Of a DNA stretch of 23,227 bases, positions 1 through 7,650 are shown piece by piece (the stretch's first letter is position 1; each line of letters begins with the position of its first letter). The translations under genes and the position numbers were made by a program. The notes beneath the pieces are model-generated. The model saw only the letters and a program-made list of their open reading frames with translations, was not told the origin of the DNA and did not search any database. The stretch is taken from positions 1-23,227 of the forward strand of contig JBAPTR010000029.1 in NCBI GenBank assembly GCA_049282265.1, given 5' to 3'. The stretch comes from CAYUCJ01 sp049282265. GTDB lineage: Bacteria; Desulfobacterota; DSM-4660; Desulfatiglandales; Desulfatiglandaceae.

Positions 1-385
1 GCTCGATATTCAGTCGACCCTCCTTGTCGTCACAGGACAGCATCTTGGAAATGATGAAGATACAGTTCTCATAATCTTCCATTTTCGGGCGCTGGTCGGT
101 ATTCACGATGTCCTCCAGCACCAGGGGATGCAGGTTGAAGGTTTTGCCGATCTTCTCGATCACATCCACATCATGAAGCCCGTCGATATTGATCCAGGTC
201 ACGGTGGGTTTATCTTTGTAAGGCATACATTCGTCAATGGACTGCAGTTCCCTCTCTTCAAGGTTCTCCTGGTCGTAGTCGATGACCCGTATTCTCACAT
301 GGTCCGCCTTTTTCTCTCCCACATGGACCAGGGTCCCCGGGGCCAGACCGACCTTTTCTGTGCGCTTCCTGATGAACCTGAGCAT
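1..385 (-). CDS. corA: CorA-family Mg2+/Co2+ transporter, N-terminal part (cut by window edge)
   Basis: Inner-membrane divalent-cation channel of the CorA family. Only the first 128 codons are in the window; the membrane part, including the GMN signature, lies beyond base 1. What is visible is the cytoplasmic N-terminal domain. It carries the highly conserved CorA stretch reading TWINIDGLHDVDVIEKIG, followed by HPLVLEDIVNTDQRPKMEDY and then FIISKML. The ATG at 385-383 is preceded by a strong AGGAGG ribosome-binding site about 9 bases upstream, which fixes the start. The gene lies downstream of the two MscS genes on the same strand, 78 bases after the first one ends. No frameshift is visible in the part present. 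Family assignment is secure; whether it moves Mg2+, Co2+ or another ion cannot be read from this domain. Confidence 0.93.
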   Translation of the reverse strand, partial: MLRFIRKRTEKVGLAPGTLVHVGEKKADHVRIRVIDYDQENLEERELQSIDECMPYKDKPTVTWINIDGLHDVDVIEKIGKTFNLHPLVLEDIVNTDQRPKMEDYENCIFIISKMLSCDDKEGRLNIE

Positions 386-463
386 GGTAACTGTCCTCCT
401 AAGATTGATGGAAAGGGTGTCAGGTTCTACCCAACGCCCATATCACCTTCGTTGATTATTCGA

Positions 464-2707
464 TTAAGCGGGCGAACCATTGTTTTGTTCTAATTGGACA
501 TTCAAAGAGGGTGCAGCACCTTCTTTGGGTTCACCCATATAAACCGTTCTGTGTGGGAATGGAATCTCGATGCCGCGCTCGTCAAATACCTTCTTCACGC
601 GTCGATTAAATTCCCTCTTTATTCCCCATTGTTTAAGCGGTTTTGTGGTAAGCCGGGACCTCACAATGATGGCCGAATCATCAAACTTGTGGAGACCGAA
701 TATTTCTATGGGCTCAAGAATACTCTTGCCGCATTCCGGATCATTTTGCATCTCTTCACCTATTTCCCTCAATATCCCCATAACCTCATCCACGTCCTCT
801 CTATAAGCTACCCCCACATCGATAACCGTTCTCGAAAAATCCTTGCTCATGTTGGTTATAGTATCAATGGAGCTGTTTGGAACTACGTGGAAATTCCCGT
901 TGACATCTCTCAATTTTACCGTCCGGAGACCGACGGACTCAACAACCCCTTCGTTTTTCCCAAGATCCGCGTAGTCTCCTACCCGAAGACTCTCTTCAAA
1001 GAGGATGAAGAGGCCATTGATGAGATCCTTCACCAAGGTCTGCGCGCCGAAACCGACAGCCAGGCCGACGATGCCCGCCCCGGCCAGTATGGGAGTGGTG
1101 TTAATTCCCACGCGATCCAGGATCACAATGCCGCCGATAAATCCGGCGGCGATATTAACGGATGTTCTGACAATAGGGACCAGGGTCTTCTTTTTTTGTG
1201 TAACCGGTTTCTTTTTCTTCCCCTCCTTCTCTTCCTCTATTAAATAATCACCCAAAAAGTTACTAATCTCGATGACTGCAAGAACCGCCCCTATGGTTAT
1301 GATGATAGCAATGGCTCTGAGGATGATCAAAGATCCTGCCTTTGAAGCGACAAATTCTGAAACAGGAATGCCCCAGACCTCAGCAGCTACCCCTACAGCC
1401 AGAACAAAAAGAATGGCCCTCAGGGCTTCCCTGAAGATGGCAATATAGCGGTTTGTTTTTTCTTCAAGGCCGGGAAACCTCTTTTTGACTTTTTCATTGA
1501 CGGCAAAGAACTTTTTGAACAGTCCCTCCTGCAAATCCAGGGTCAAGATGAGCGCCAGAAGGGTTAATGCGGTGAAGAAGGTCGCCTTTAAGAGATAAGA
1601 AAAACCCATCTCATAGTTTGTCAGCTCAAACAGAAAGACAGCCCAGACATAGGCTATGGCCGGGACTGCCCAGTAACGGACTACCGATTTGGGGACACGC
1701 CTGTACTTGTGTTTCAAGAGGGCCTTATCACCCTCTTCTTCCCGGGAGTTTTCGTCCCTCGCCCGTAATTCCCGGGCGACCTGCATAATGAACACGCTGA
1801 TTACAAAGGGAAACACCACAAGGAGAATCCCCCTGATAAAGGCAAGGGATGGAGGGTCGAGTTGAATGGCGTTCAAGGACTGGACAGCCACAAAATAAAT
1901 GGCTGTATAGTAAGCAAATCGTTGCCCCCAAATCCAGTAATAGTTTGCCGTTTCATCGTTAATGGGCAGGATCCGGGTTTGCGCGGCATCAGGTGAAACC
2001 AGTGCTCGAAGAATCTTGAGGGCCAGGTGATAGAAAAACAGGATTGTGAACAAAATAAGAGCCAGGGAATGCCCTAGGGAAAAAGATGGAAACAGCTGAA
2101 ACAGGATAAACAGGGAGGCCAACAGTGCCCCATAAGGGATCAGCGTAAACAAGACTTGAGCAGCGTTGGTGATAAGTTTTCTAATGAAATTTATCGGTCC
2201 TTCGGCTGTTTTGGGAATGAATTTTTGCAGGAAAAACCTGAGGAGAAAGGCAATCACGATTCCCGCTAAAATATTCGCCATTAATTTTAGCAAGTTGACA
2301 CGGTTTTCACGCTTAGAGAGGAAAGACTTAACCCTCTCATAGGCGAAAGGGGTTTTTGCGACCAGAGAGGCGGTGCCGGCTGCAGATCCCACAACTTTCG
2401 TTGACAGGGTCTCGAACTCATAGAAGAACTGTTCGATGATCAGTAATTTCCTCCCCTTTTTTTCGTTCGGCTTTGCCGATGCCTTCTCGTCTTTCCCCAT
2501 GGCGGCTTCTTTGGCCAGGATGAGATTTTTCAGCGTCTTAACGAGGGCCGCCCTTTTGTTGGGGTCCTCGATGAGATCCACAACCCCTTGAGCTTCCTTT
2601 GCGGTGATCTGTTCCTTTCCCTGCCCATAAGCCTTTCCCCCTGTCGAAAGCGCAACAAACACCAAAAAGGAAAAAAATATCGCTGCCTGGTATCTTTTCA
2701 ACTGCAT
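464..2707 (-). CDS. Large MscS-family mechanosensitive channel (YbiO-like size)
   Basis: Predicted inner-membrane mechanosensitive channel of 747 residues, much longer than E. coli MscS (286) and close to YbiO. A signal peptide or first membrane segment (about 9-28) is followed by a charged, probably periplasmic region and then roughly ten hydrophobic segments between 140 and 572. The pore helix is clear at about 540-572, with TTPILAGAGIVGLAVGFGAQ and then DLINGLFILFEE. The MscS beta domain follows, containing RVGDYADLG and HVVPNSSI, and the typical tail GIEIPFPHRTVYMGEP lies near 730. A GGGGGAG ribosome-binding site precedes the ATG. The next MscS gene starts 74 bases upstream of it, so the two may be cotranscribed. 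Such channels relieve turgor on hypo-osmotic shock. Family is certain; gating properties are unknown. Confidence 0.92.
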   Translation of the reverse strand: MQLKRYQAAIFFSFLVFVALSTGGKAYGQGKEQITAKEAQGVVDLIEDPNKRAALVKTLKNLILAKEAAMGKDEKASAKPNEKKGRKLLIIEQFFYEFETLSTKVVGSAAGTASLVAKTPFAYERVKSFLSKRENRVNLLKLMANILAGIVIAFLLRFFLQKFIPKTAEGPINFIRKLITNAAQVLFTLIPYGALLASLFILFQLFPSFSLGHSLALILFTILFFYHLALKILRALVSPDAAQTRILPINDETANYYWIWGQRFAYYTAIYFVAVQSLNAIQLDPPSLAFIRGILLVVFPFVISVFIMQVARELRARDENSREEEGDKALLKHKYRRVPKSVVRYWAVPAIAYVWAVFLFELTNYEMGFSYLLKATFFTALTLLALILTLDLQEGLFKKFFAVNEKVKKRFPGLEEKTNRYIAIFREALRAILFVLAVGVAAEVWGIPVSEFVASKAGSLIILRAIAIIITIGAVLAVIEISNFLGDYLIEEEKEGKKKKPVTQKKKTLVPIVRTSVNIAAGFIGGIVILDRVGINTTPILAGAGIVGLAVGFGAQTLVKDLINGLFILFEESLRVGDYADLGKNEGVVESVGLRTVKLRDVNGNFHVVPNSSIDTITNMSKDFSRTVIDVGVAYREDVDEVMGILREIGEEMQNDPECGKSILEPIEIFGLHKFDDSAIIVRSRLTTKPLKQWGIKREFNRRVKKVFDERGIEIPFPHRTVYMGEPKEGAAPSLNVQLEQNNGSPA

Positions 2708-2781
2708 CCCACTCCCCCTTTAATGCACATCTTCACGCCGAACGTGTATTCGTCCGGGTAGTAGCCGAATAGCTCACCCTC

Positions 2782-3624
2782 TTACACTGAAACGCTTTTT
2801 CGTTCAACCTCGTAGTTCACGGTCACCATCCAGTCCTGATAATTGGAATCAAGCGCTTTTAAGGCATAATAAACCTCTTGTTTAAAGACCGTTTCTATGG
2901 GAGACCCGCGGCCCGGCCAGAGGCGAAATTTGACACGAAGGAATTCCTTTCCCGAACTTGTTTTGATGCGACCCTCAATGGAGGGCGGATACACAAAGGT
3001 GCCTGAGAGCTGCTCGAATATGGCTCGGACAATGGTTTTAACTTTTTCTTCTGCTTGTTTTGCAAGCTGGGGATCCTCAGAAAGCGTGATGTCAGCCAGG
3101 CCCCGAATGTAACCGCGAGGGTACCTCACGACATTCGTAATGGTTCGGTTGGGGATGGAGACCTCTGCACCAAGAGCGTTCTGGATCACAGTGAAGCGCA
3201 TACCAAAAGTACTTACGATTCCGGTCTGACCTGAAATTTCGACCATGTCCCCCACATCGAAAAGTCCCGAAAAGACTACGGTCAGGCCATTTACTACATC
3301 CTGAACAAGGCCCTGTGAACCGAATCCAATAGCCAGGCCCAGGATAGACGCACTGGCGAGGTATGCTTTTAGCGAAACTCCGAACTCACTCAGAATGAGG
3401 CCAAGTGCGCTGAAATAGACAAAAAAAACGAGAGCACTCGTTGTGAGGCTACTGATCGTTCTTGACTTGGAAAGCTTCGCGCTAACCTGCGAGGACATCC
3501 ACTTATTACTGATTCGACGAACCAAAATAACCAACAAATGTAACCCCGCCACAACGGCTGCGATTATGAGCATCCGTACGGGGATACTTAAGGTGTTCAT
3601 GAGTTTAGATAGGTAGGCATACAT
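2782..3624 (-). CDS. Small MscS-family mechanosensitive channel
   Basis: A 280-residue channel of the minimal MscS architecture. Three hydrophobic segments are visible at about 16-36, 60-82 and 88-120. The third is the pore helix, with LASASILGLAIGFGSQGLVQ followed by DVVNGLTVVFSGLFDVGDMV. The beta domain contains the conserved SIPNRTITNV, and the C-terminal alpha-beta domain runs to about 270. The start has an AGAGG ribosome-binding site about 8 bases upstream. It is clearly different in sequence from the large MscS gene just downstream, so this is not a recent tandem duplication. The pair, together with the TM-helix protein at 17352-18047 and the MscS remnant at 19519-20096, makes the window rich in osmotic release valves. 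Family certain; physiological role inferred. Confidence 0.92.
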   Translation of the reverse strand: MYAYLSKLMNTLSIPVRMLIIAAVVAGLHLLVILVRRISNKWMSSQVSAKLSKSRTISSLTTSALVFFVYFSALGLILSEFGVSLKAYLASASILGLAIGFGSQGLVQDVVNGLTVVFSGLFDVGDMVEISGQTGIVSTFGMRFTVIQNALGAEVSIPNRTITNVVRYPRGYIRGLADITLSEDPQLAKQAEEKVKTIVRAIFEQLSGTFVYPPSIEGRIKTSSGKEFLRVKFRLWPGRGSPIETVFKQEVYYALKALDSNYQDWMVTVNYEVERKSVSV

Positions 3625-3706
3625 GGCAAAACCTCTGTTGCTCAGCTGTTTTCGGAGATTATAGGAGATACGTGTTCCCCCAGCGGATGCTCAAACCGAT
3701 GCTGGA

Positions 3707-3730
3707 GTCAAAGACAGAATTTACTTTGAC
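3707..3730. repeat. Short inverted repeat in the gap between the chimeric ORF and the small MscS gene
   Basis: GTCAAAG (3707-3713) and CTTTGAC (3724-3730) are perfect 7-base arms around a 10-base loop. A weaker pair, CCAGC and GCTGG, lies just to the left (about 3680-3705). The hairpins sit downstream of the chimeric remnant and upstream of the small MscS gene. No clear T-run follows on either strand, so a classical Rho-independent terminator is not supported. Confidence 0.35.
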
Positions 3731-3760
3731 GACATAACTCATAGCGTAGTGTTTTTTTCT

Positions 3761-4594
3761 TCAAAGGATAAAGTCAGTGGAAAGGAAGTTCGATTTCCGC
3801 TCTCTCACAATGTTTGTAATAATTGATTTGTTTATTTCCTCCTCCTTAGCCGCAACAAGAGTTCTGATTGAGAATACGCGAAGTGCATCTGAGACAGATA
3901 AGGTACCTTCAGCCGAATCTTTTCTCCCCGTAAATGGAAAGGTATCCGGTCCTCGCTGACATTGACTGTTAATGTCAACCCGGCATACTTGATTTACCAA
4001 TGGATCAATAAGATTTGCAATCATATCAATATCGGTACCAAATATGCTCAGTTGTTGCCCATGGCTTGATTCGATGATGTACCGGATCGGTTCTTCAATA
4101 TCTCCAAACGAAATAATAGGTATAAGCGGTCCAAACTGCTCTTCACTATGGACTCTCATCTTTTTAGTGACGGGAAAAGGCACGGCAGAATAGAAGAAAG
4201 TCTTATTCATTGCGGCGCCCTGATCATTCATGATTTTGGCACCATATTGTTTTGCATCCTCAACCATTCCGCCAAGATAGCCCGGTTTTTCTGGTTCGGG
4301 AAGCGGCGTGATGAAGACGTCATCTTCCCATGGCATCCCGAATTTGAGTCCTTCAATGGCTTCCACAAATCTGAAAAGAAATAAATCGGCGACTTCTTCT
4401 AAGATATCCTCTAAGGTGATAAGCCCTGAGACACTGCCTTGTTGATCCAAAACGACTGCCTGATGGAGTTTCCTTGCTTTAAAGCTGCGGAGCAAGGCAT
4501 CGATTTTTTTGTTTTCAGAGCCCGAAAAAAACGCGGAAAGCCCCAATAGTGTTATCAAAATAATGAACATCAGTACGGGATTTATTTCAGCCAT
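3761..4594 (-). pseudogene. Chimeric remnant: CorC/DUF21 start + CBS piece fused to C-terminal GapN-type aldehyde dehydrogenase
   Basis: An open frame of 277 codons that joins pieces of unrelated proteins. Residues 1-28 look like the start of a CorC/HlyC-type DUF21 membrane protein (hydrophobic, ending LSAFFSGSEN). Residues 28-68 look like the end of its second CBS domain (AVVLDQQGSVSGLITLEDIL). From about residue 70 the sequence is the C-terminal part of a non-phosphorylating, NADP-type glyceraldehyde-3-phosphate dehydrogenase (GapN, ALDH superfamily): GLKFGMPWED, EEQFGPLIPI, NQVCRVDINSQCQRGPDTFP, FTGRKDSAEGTLSVSDALR. The N-terminal NADP-binding half and the catalytic Cys and Glu are absent, as is most of DUF21. 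The upstream AGGAG ribosome-binding site and start codon are intact, so it may still be translated. Most likely a product of at least two deletions; a new functional fusion is possible but less likely. Confidence 0.78.
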
Positions 4595-4731
4595 GCCCGT
4601 GTTCTCCTATTAGATTTTCTTTCTTGTCTTAAGAACTTTCCTTCAAGAAGCAGGCGGATCGACTGATAGCTGACTCTGTCATCCCCAAATGATCAAAAAC
4701 AGGTTCATCTGCAACATAATGCTCCCTGCAT

Positions 4732-4912
4732 GTGCGCTTCCGTGGCACCGGCAATCCTGTCTGGTATTTGTGCTGCCTCTATGGAACGGGCTCTCCCACT
4801 GCCGTTTCCTCTGAAAGCATGAGTGTGTCAGTTCCGTCCAGAATCGCAATTGCTACGTCCATTGCCTCTGCACGGGTCGGCCGAGGGCTATTTGTCATTG
4901 AAAAAAAGCTCT
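4732..4912 (-). pseudogene. Pyruvate kinase fragment with frameshift
   Basis: Read on the minus strand from 4898, the translation begins MTNSPRPTRAEAMDVAIAIL and continues DGTDTLMLSEETAVGEP before a stop at 4779-4781. This is the conserved pyruvate kinase core segment (SPRPTRAE, DVANAILDGTD, ML-ETA-G). The homology continues in another frame with IEAAQIPDRIAGATEAHMQ, matching the usual PVEAV...ARIA..TE that follows, so a small indel lies near 4783. A third frame just downstream (about 4640-4730) stays open and could be more of the same gene, but I cannot confirm that. Roughly 60 of about 470 family residues remain; the N-terminal barrel, substrate-binding part and C-terminal domain are lost. 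It lies next to the GapN fragment, which acts in the same pathway. Dead gene; call is firm, exact ends are not. Confidence 0.75.
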
Positions 4913-4939
4913 AGCTTCATACCCATTCATGCCCATGTT

Positions 4940-5800
4940 TCATTTGAAGGTATCCAGTAAACTTTCAAAAGACTTCTGATCAATTTTTTGCTTTACCAGG
5001 CTTGTGTCTTTGATTGCTGATTCCTGTTCATTGAGCGTCAGCCTATCTTCTTTATAAATGATGCCGATGGGTATTCTTTCACCCCATTCCTGGGCCTTCG
5101 AAAACGCCAAGCTCCGATCATGAGGATCATACCGGGGGTCTTCATTTATGTTGTAGACCCGGCTCTTGTACCACGTGAACGTATTGACGCGATTAAATGA
5201 AATGCAAGGCTGAAGAATGTCGATTAAGGCAAAGCCCTTGTGAGAAAGCGCCTGATTAATGAGGTGGGTAAGGTGTTCGGTATCCCCCGAAAACCCCCTC
5301 GCCACAAAACTGCAATTCGATGCTATTGCCAGCAGCAAAGGGTTCAAGGGCGGATTGAGAGTCCCCATTGGGGTGGTTTTTGATACAAAACCCAGCTCAC
5401 TCGTGGGAGAAGCCTGCCCTTTTGTGAGTCCATAGACCTGATTGTTGTGAACAAGGTAGGTGATATCGATATTTCTTCGCATGGCATGGATAAAATGGTT
5501 CCCGCCTTCGGTATAGCCGTCCCCGTCTCCACCTTCAGCCAAGACAGTCAATTCGTGGTTCGCTAACTTGACCCCCGTTGCCACAGGAAGTGTTCTTCCA
5601 TGCAATCCATTGAAAATATTGCACCGGACATAATGAGGCATCTTGGCGGCCTGGCCTATACCTGAGACAATGACGATCTGGTTGGGCGCTTTCCCTGATA
5701 TGACGAGGGCGTTTTTGAGTGCGTCTAAAATCGAGAAGTTTCCACAGCCCGGACACCATGCTATCGGATCATCGCTGTGATACTGTTCTAAGGTAGCCAT
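4940..5800 (-). CDS. korB: 2-oxoacid:ferredoxin oxidoreductase, beta subunit (KorB-like)
   Basis: Thiamine-diphosphate subunit of a ferredoxin-dependent 2-oxoacid oxidoreductase, which oxidatively decarboxylates a 2-oxoacid (often 2-oxoglutarate) to an acyl-CoA or runs in reverse. Counting from the start chosen here, WCPGCGN gives cluster cysteines C16 and C19, with further candidates C60 (YVRC) and C199 (LQPC). The diphosphate-binding motif GGDGDGYTEGGNH lies at 91-103 and NNQVYGLTKGQ at 119-129. The frame is open to 5854, but the ATG at 5800-5798 is chosen because GGAGGAG sits directly upstream and the protein then begins MATLEQYHSDDP, like its relatives. This leaves a 46-base spacer after korA. 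About 286 residues, normal length. Substrate is not proven; 2-oxoglutarate and pyruvate versions are hard to tell apart by eye. Confidence 0.9.
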   Translation of the reverse strand: MATLEQYHSDDPIAWCPGCGNFSILDALKNALVISGKAPNQIVIVSGIGQAAKMPHYVRCNIFNGLHGRTLPVATGVKLANHELTVLAEGGDGDGYTEGGNHFIHAMRRNIDITYLVHNNQVYGLTKGQASPTSELGFVSKTTPMGTLNPPLNPLLLAIASNCSFVARGFSGDTEHLTHLINQALSHKGFALIDILQPCISFNRVNTFTWYKSRVYNINEDPRYDPHDRSLAFSKAQEWGERIPIGIIYKEDRLTLNEQESAIKDTSLVKQKIDQKSFESLLDTFK

Positions 5801-5821
5801 CTTCTCCTCCCAATCGACTTT

Positions 5822-5845
5822 GTCTTCCAACGAAGTCGTCATCCC
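5822..5845. repeat. Partial copy of a palindromic repeat in the korA-korB spacer
   Basis: The plus strand here reads GTCTTCCAACGAAGTCGTC then ATCCC. It matches 20215-20240 (GACTTCCGACGAAGTCGTC then TCATCCC) at 22 of 24 positions with one 2-base gap. It lies immediately after the korA stop codon and before the korB ribosome-binding site. The likeness is seen directly; common origin with the 20155-20240 element is inferred. Confidence 0.5.
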
Positions 5846-5846
5846 T

Positions 5847-7574
5847 TCAACCAATTGAATTTTTCACCTCTTTTACAACTTCCTGCGGAGAAAACGGCCT
5901 TCCGTCATATTTAACAACCTTGTGAAGAACGGAAACATCCGTCTTGCTGCTAAACAGATCCCCAAATTGTCCAGTAAAATTGTTTTCCACGGCAAACATT
6001 TTCGTATTCCTTGAAATCTTCCGCAAGAATTCCTGGGAAGGGAATGGGTAGATCTCACTGAAATAAATCATTTGAGCCTTAATGCCTTCCCGGTTCATAA
6101 CATCCACAGCTTCCTTGATCGCTCCATAGGTAGATCCCCAACCCAAGAGCACAATATCAGACTTCGTTTCCGGATAGACTTCGGGTGGCTCGATCTCTTC
6201 TGTCATTTTTTCAAATTTCCTCATCCGTTTGTCCATTTGTTGTTTTCTAACATCCGCACTTTCCGTGATATGGCCCGCTTCCGTGTGTTCATCGCTATCC
6301 GCAGAGAGCACTGCATCTGTTAGCCCTGGCAAAATCCTTGGAGAAATGCCCGATTCGTCCCACGCATATCTCCTATAGTGTTTTGGGGATGAAATCTGTT
6401 CATGAGAAACGATGCGTCCACGATTGATTTCTATCTGATCCAGATCCAATCCATCTATTGTAAAATAGGAATCGTTAAGGTGCTGATCACCCATTACAAT
6501 TACCGGGGTTTGATATTTATCAGCCAAGTCAAAAGCCTTTGTCATTAGATGAAAGGCTTGCTCGGCGTTTCCGGGAGCAAACACTGCCCGCGGGAATTCG
6601 CCGTGGGATGCATGGATGACAAATCCCAAGTCTGCTTGCTCGGTCCTTGTGGGAAGACCGGTAGCCGGCCCAGCCCTCTGAGCGTTAACAATAACCAAAG
6701 GCGTTTCAGTCATTCCCGCCAACCCCAGGCCTTCCGTCATCAGGCAGAAGCCTCCTCCTGAAGTAGCTGTCATTGCTCGCACACCTGTAAAAGATGCCCC
6801 GATGGCCATATTAACCGCCGCTATTTCGTCTTCAGCAGGCTCTACAATGATGTTGTATTCCTGTGCAACGGAGGCAATAAACTCCATAATCGGGGTGGAT
6901 GGCGACATGGGATAGCCCGAATAGAACTTGAGCCCGGAAAAAATTGCTCCCAGGGCCATTGCTTGGCTGCCGTTAAGCAGCATTTTCTTCCTGGTAAGCG
7001 GTGCAGGGGGTACTTTATGGACCATTTGTCCTCTGAATTTTTCATGGACATAGTCGTATCCGGCAGAAGCACACCCTTTGTTATTCTCAACGATTTCGTT
7101 ACCCTTACCGGAGAATTCCTCTTCAAGCCGGTTTAATAAAGGCTCAAGATCAAATCCCAGCAGGGCAAATGCCGCTCCCGTTGCCACCGAGTTAATCATG
7201 ATCTTGTTCCCGGCTATCTCCTGCGCAAGCTGCTCCAGGGGCACGGAAAAATGGTTAGCTTTCTCAGACTCGAAACTTGTCTTTGGCCCATCGAATATCA
7301 TTACCCCATCTTCCATCAAATCAGGTAGATCCTGCGTGATTGTCAGTTTATCAAGGGCAATCAGGAGATTAAGTTCATTCTTGATGGCATAGACAGGCTT
7401 GTTTTGTATCCTTATCTGAACAAAATTATGCCCGCCTCGAATTCTGGATTCCACATCCTGATTTATGAACGTATAGTAGCCATGACGCGTGAATACCTTT
7501 CCCATAATGAAGCCGATGGACTGCATCCCCTGACCTGCTTCGCCTCCTATTCGGATACTTACATCCACATCCAT
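5847..7574 (-). CDS. korA: 2-oxoacid:ferredoxin oxidoreductase, fused gamma-alpha subunit (KorA-like)
   Basis: Partner of the beta subunit just downstream. The 575 residues hold the gamma domain at about 1-180 (GGEAGQGMQS at 10-19, ESRIRGGHNFVQIRI near 42-56), a linker, and the alpha domain from about 195. The alpha domain has FYSGYPMSPSTPIMEF, EPAEDEIAAVNMAIGAS and TSGGGFCLMTEG, all typical of the pyrimidine-binding domain. The C-terminal domain (about 465-575) carries the transketolase-C-like fold. The gamma-alpha fusion with a separate beta of about 290 residues is the two-subunit KorAB architecture. The ATG at 7574 has an AAAGGAG ribosome-binding site. The glycosyltransferase gene ends 76 bases upstream on the same strand. 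Enzyme class is firm; the specific 2-oxoacid is not determined. Confidence 0.92.
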   Translation of the reverse strand: MDVDVSIRIGGEAGQGMQSIGFIMGKVFTRHGYYTFINQDVESRIRGGHNFVQIRIQNKPVYAIKNELNLLIALDKLTITQDLPDLMEDGVMIFDGPKTSFESEKANHFSVPLEQLAQEIAGNKIMINSVATGAAFALLGFDLEPLLNRLEEEFSGKGNEIVENNKGCASAGYDYVHEKFRGQMVHKVPPAPLTRKKMLLNGSQAMALGAIFSGLKFYSGYPMSPSTPIMEFIASVAQEYNIIVEPAEDEIAAVNMAIGASFTGVRAMTATSGGGFCLMTEGLGLAGMTETPLVIVNAQRAGPATGLPTRTEQADLGFVIHASHGEFPRAVFAPGNAEQAFHLMTKAFDLADKYQTPVIVMGDQHLNDSYFTIDGLDLDQIEINRGRIVSHEQISSPKHYRRYAWDESGISPRILPGLTDAVLSADSDEHTEAGHITESADVRKQQMDKRMRKFEKMTEEIEPPEVYPETKSDIVLLGWGSTYGAIKEAVDVMNREGIKAQMIYFSEIYPFPSQEFLRKISRNTKMFAVENNFTGQFGDLFSSKTDVSVLHKVVKYDGRPFSPQEVVKEVKNSIG

Positions 7575-7650
7575 AATTTTTTTCTCCTTTTACTAACCTA
7601 AAGCGCCTTTAAGCACAGAGTTTCTATGGTAATAGATAATTACAATTGAT

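Noticed and set aside
494..1243. 249-codon plus-strand open frame
   Set aside because: Lies wholly antisense to the large MscS gene, over its conserved pore and beta domains; low-complexity translation without motifs.
5801..5854. Upstream start for korB giving an 18-residue extension
   Set aside because: The extension is encoded by the korA end and the repeat-like spacer; the internal ATG has GGAGGAG directly before it and gives the family's usual N-terminus.
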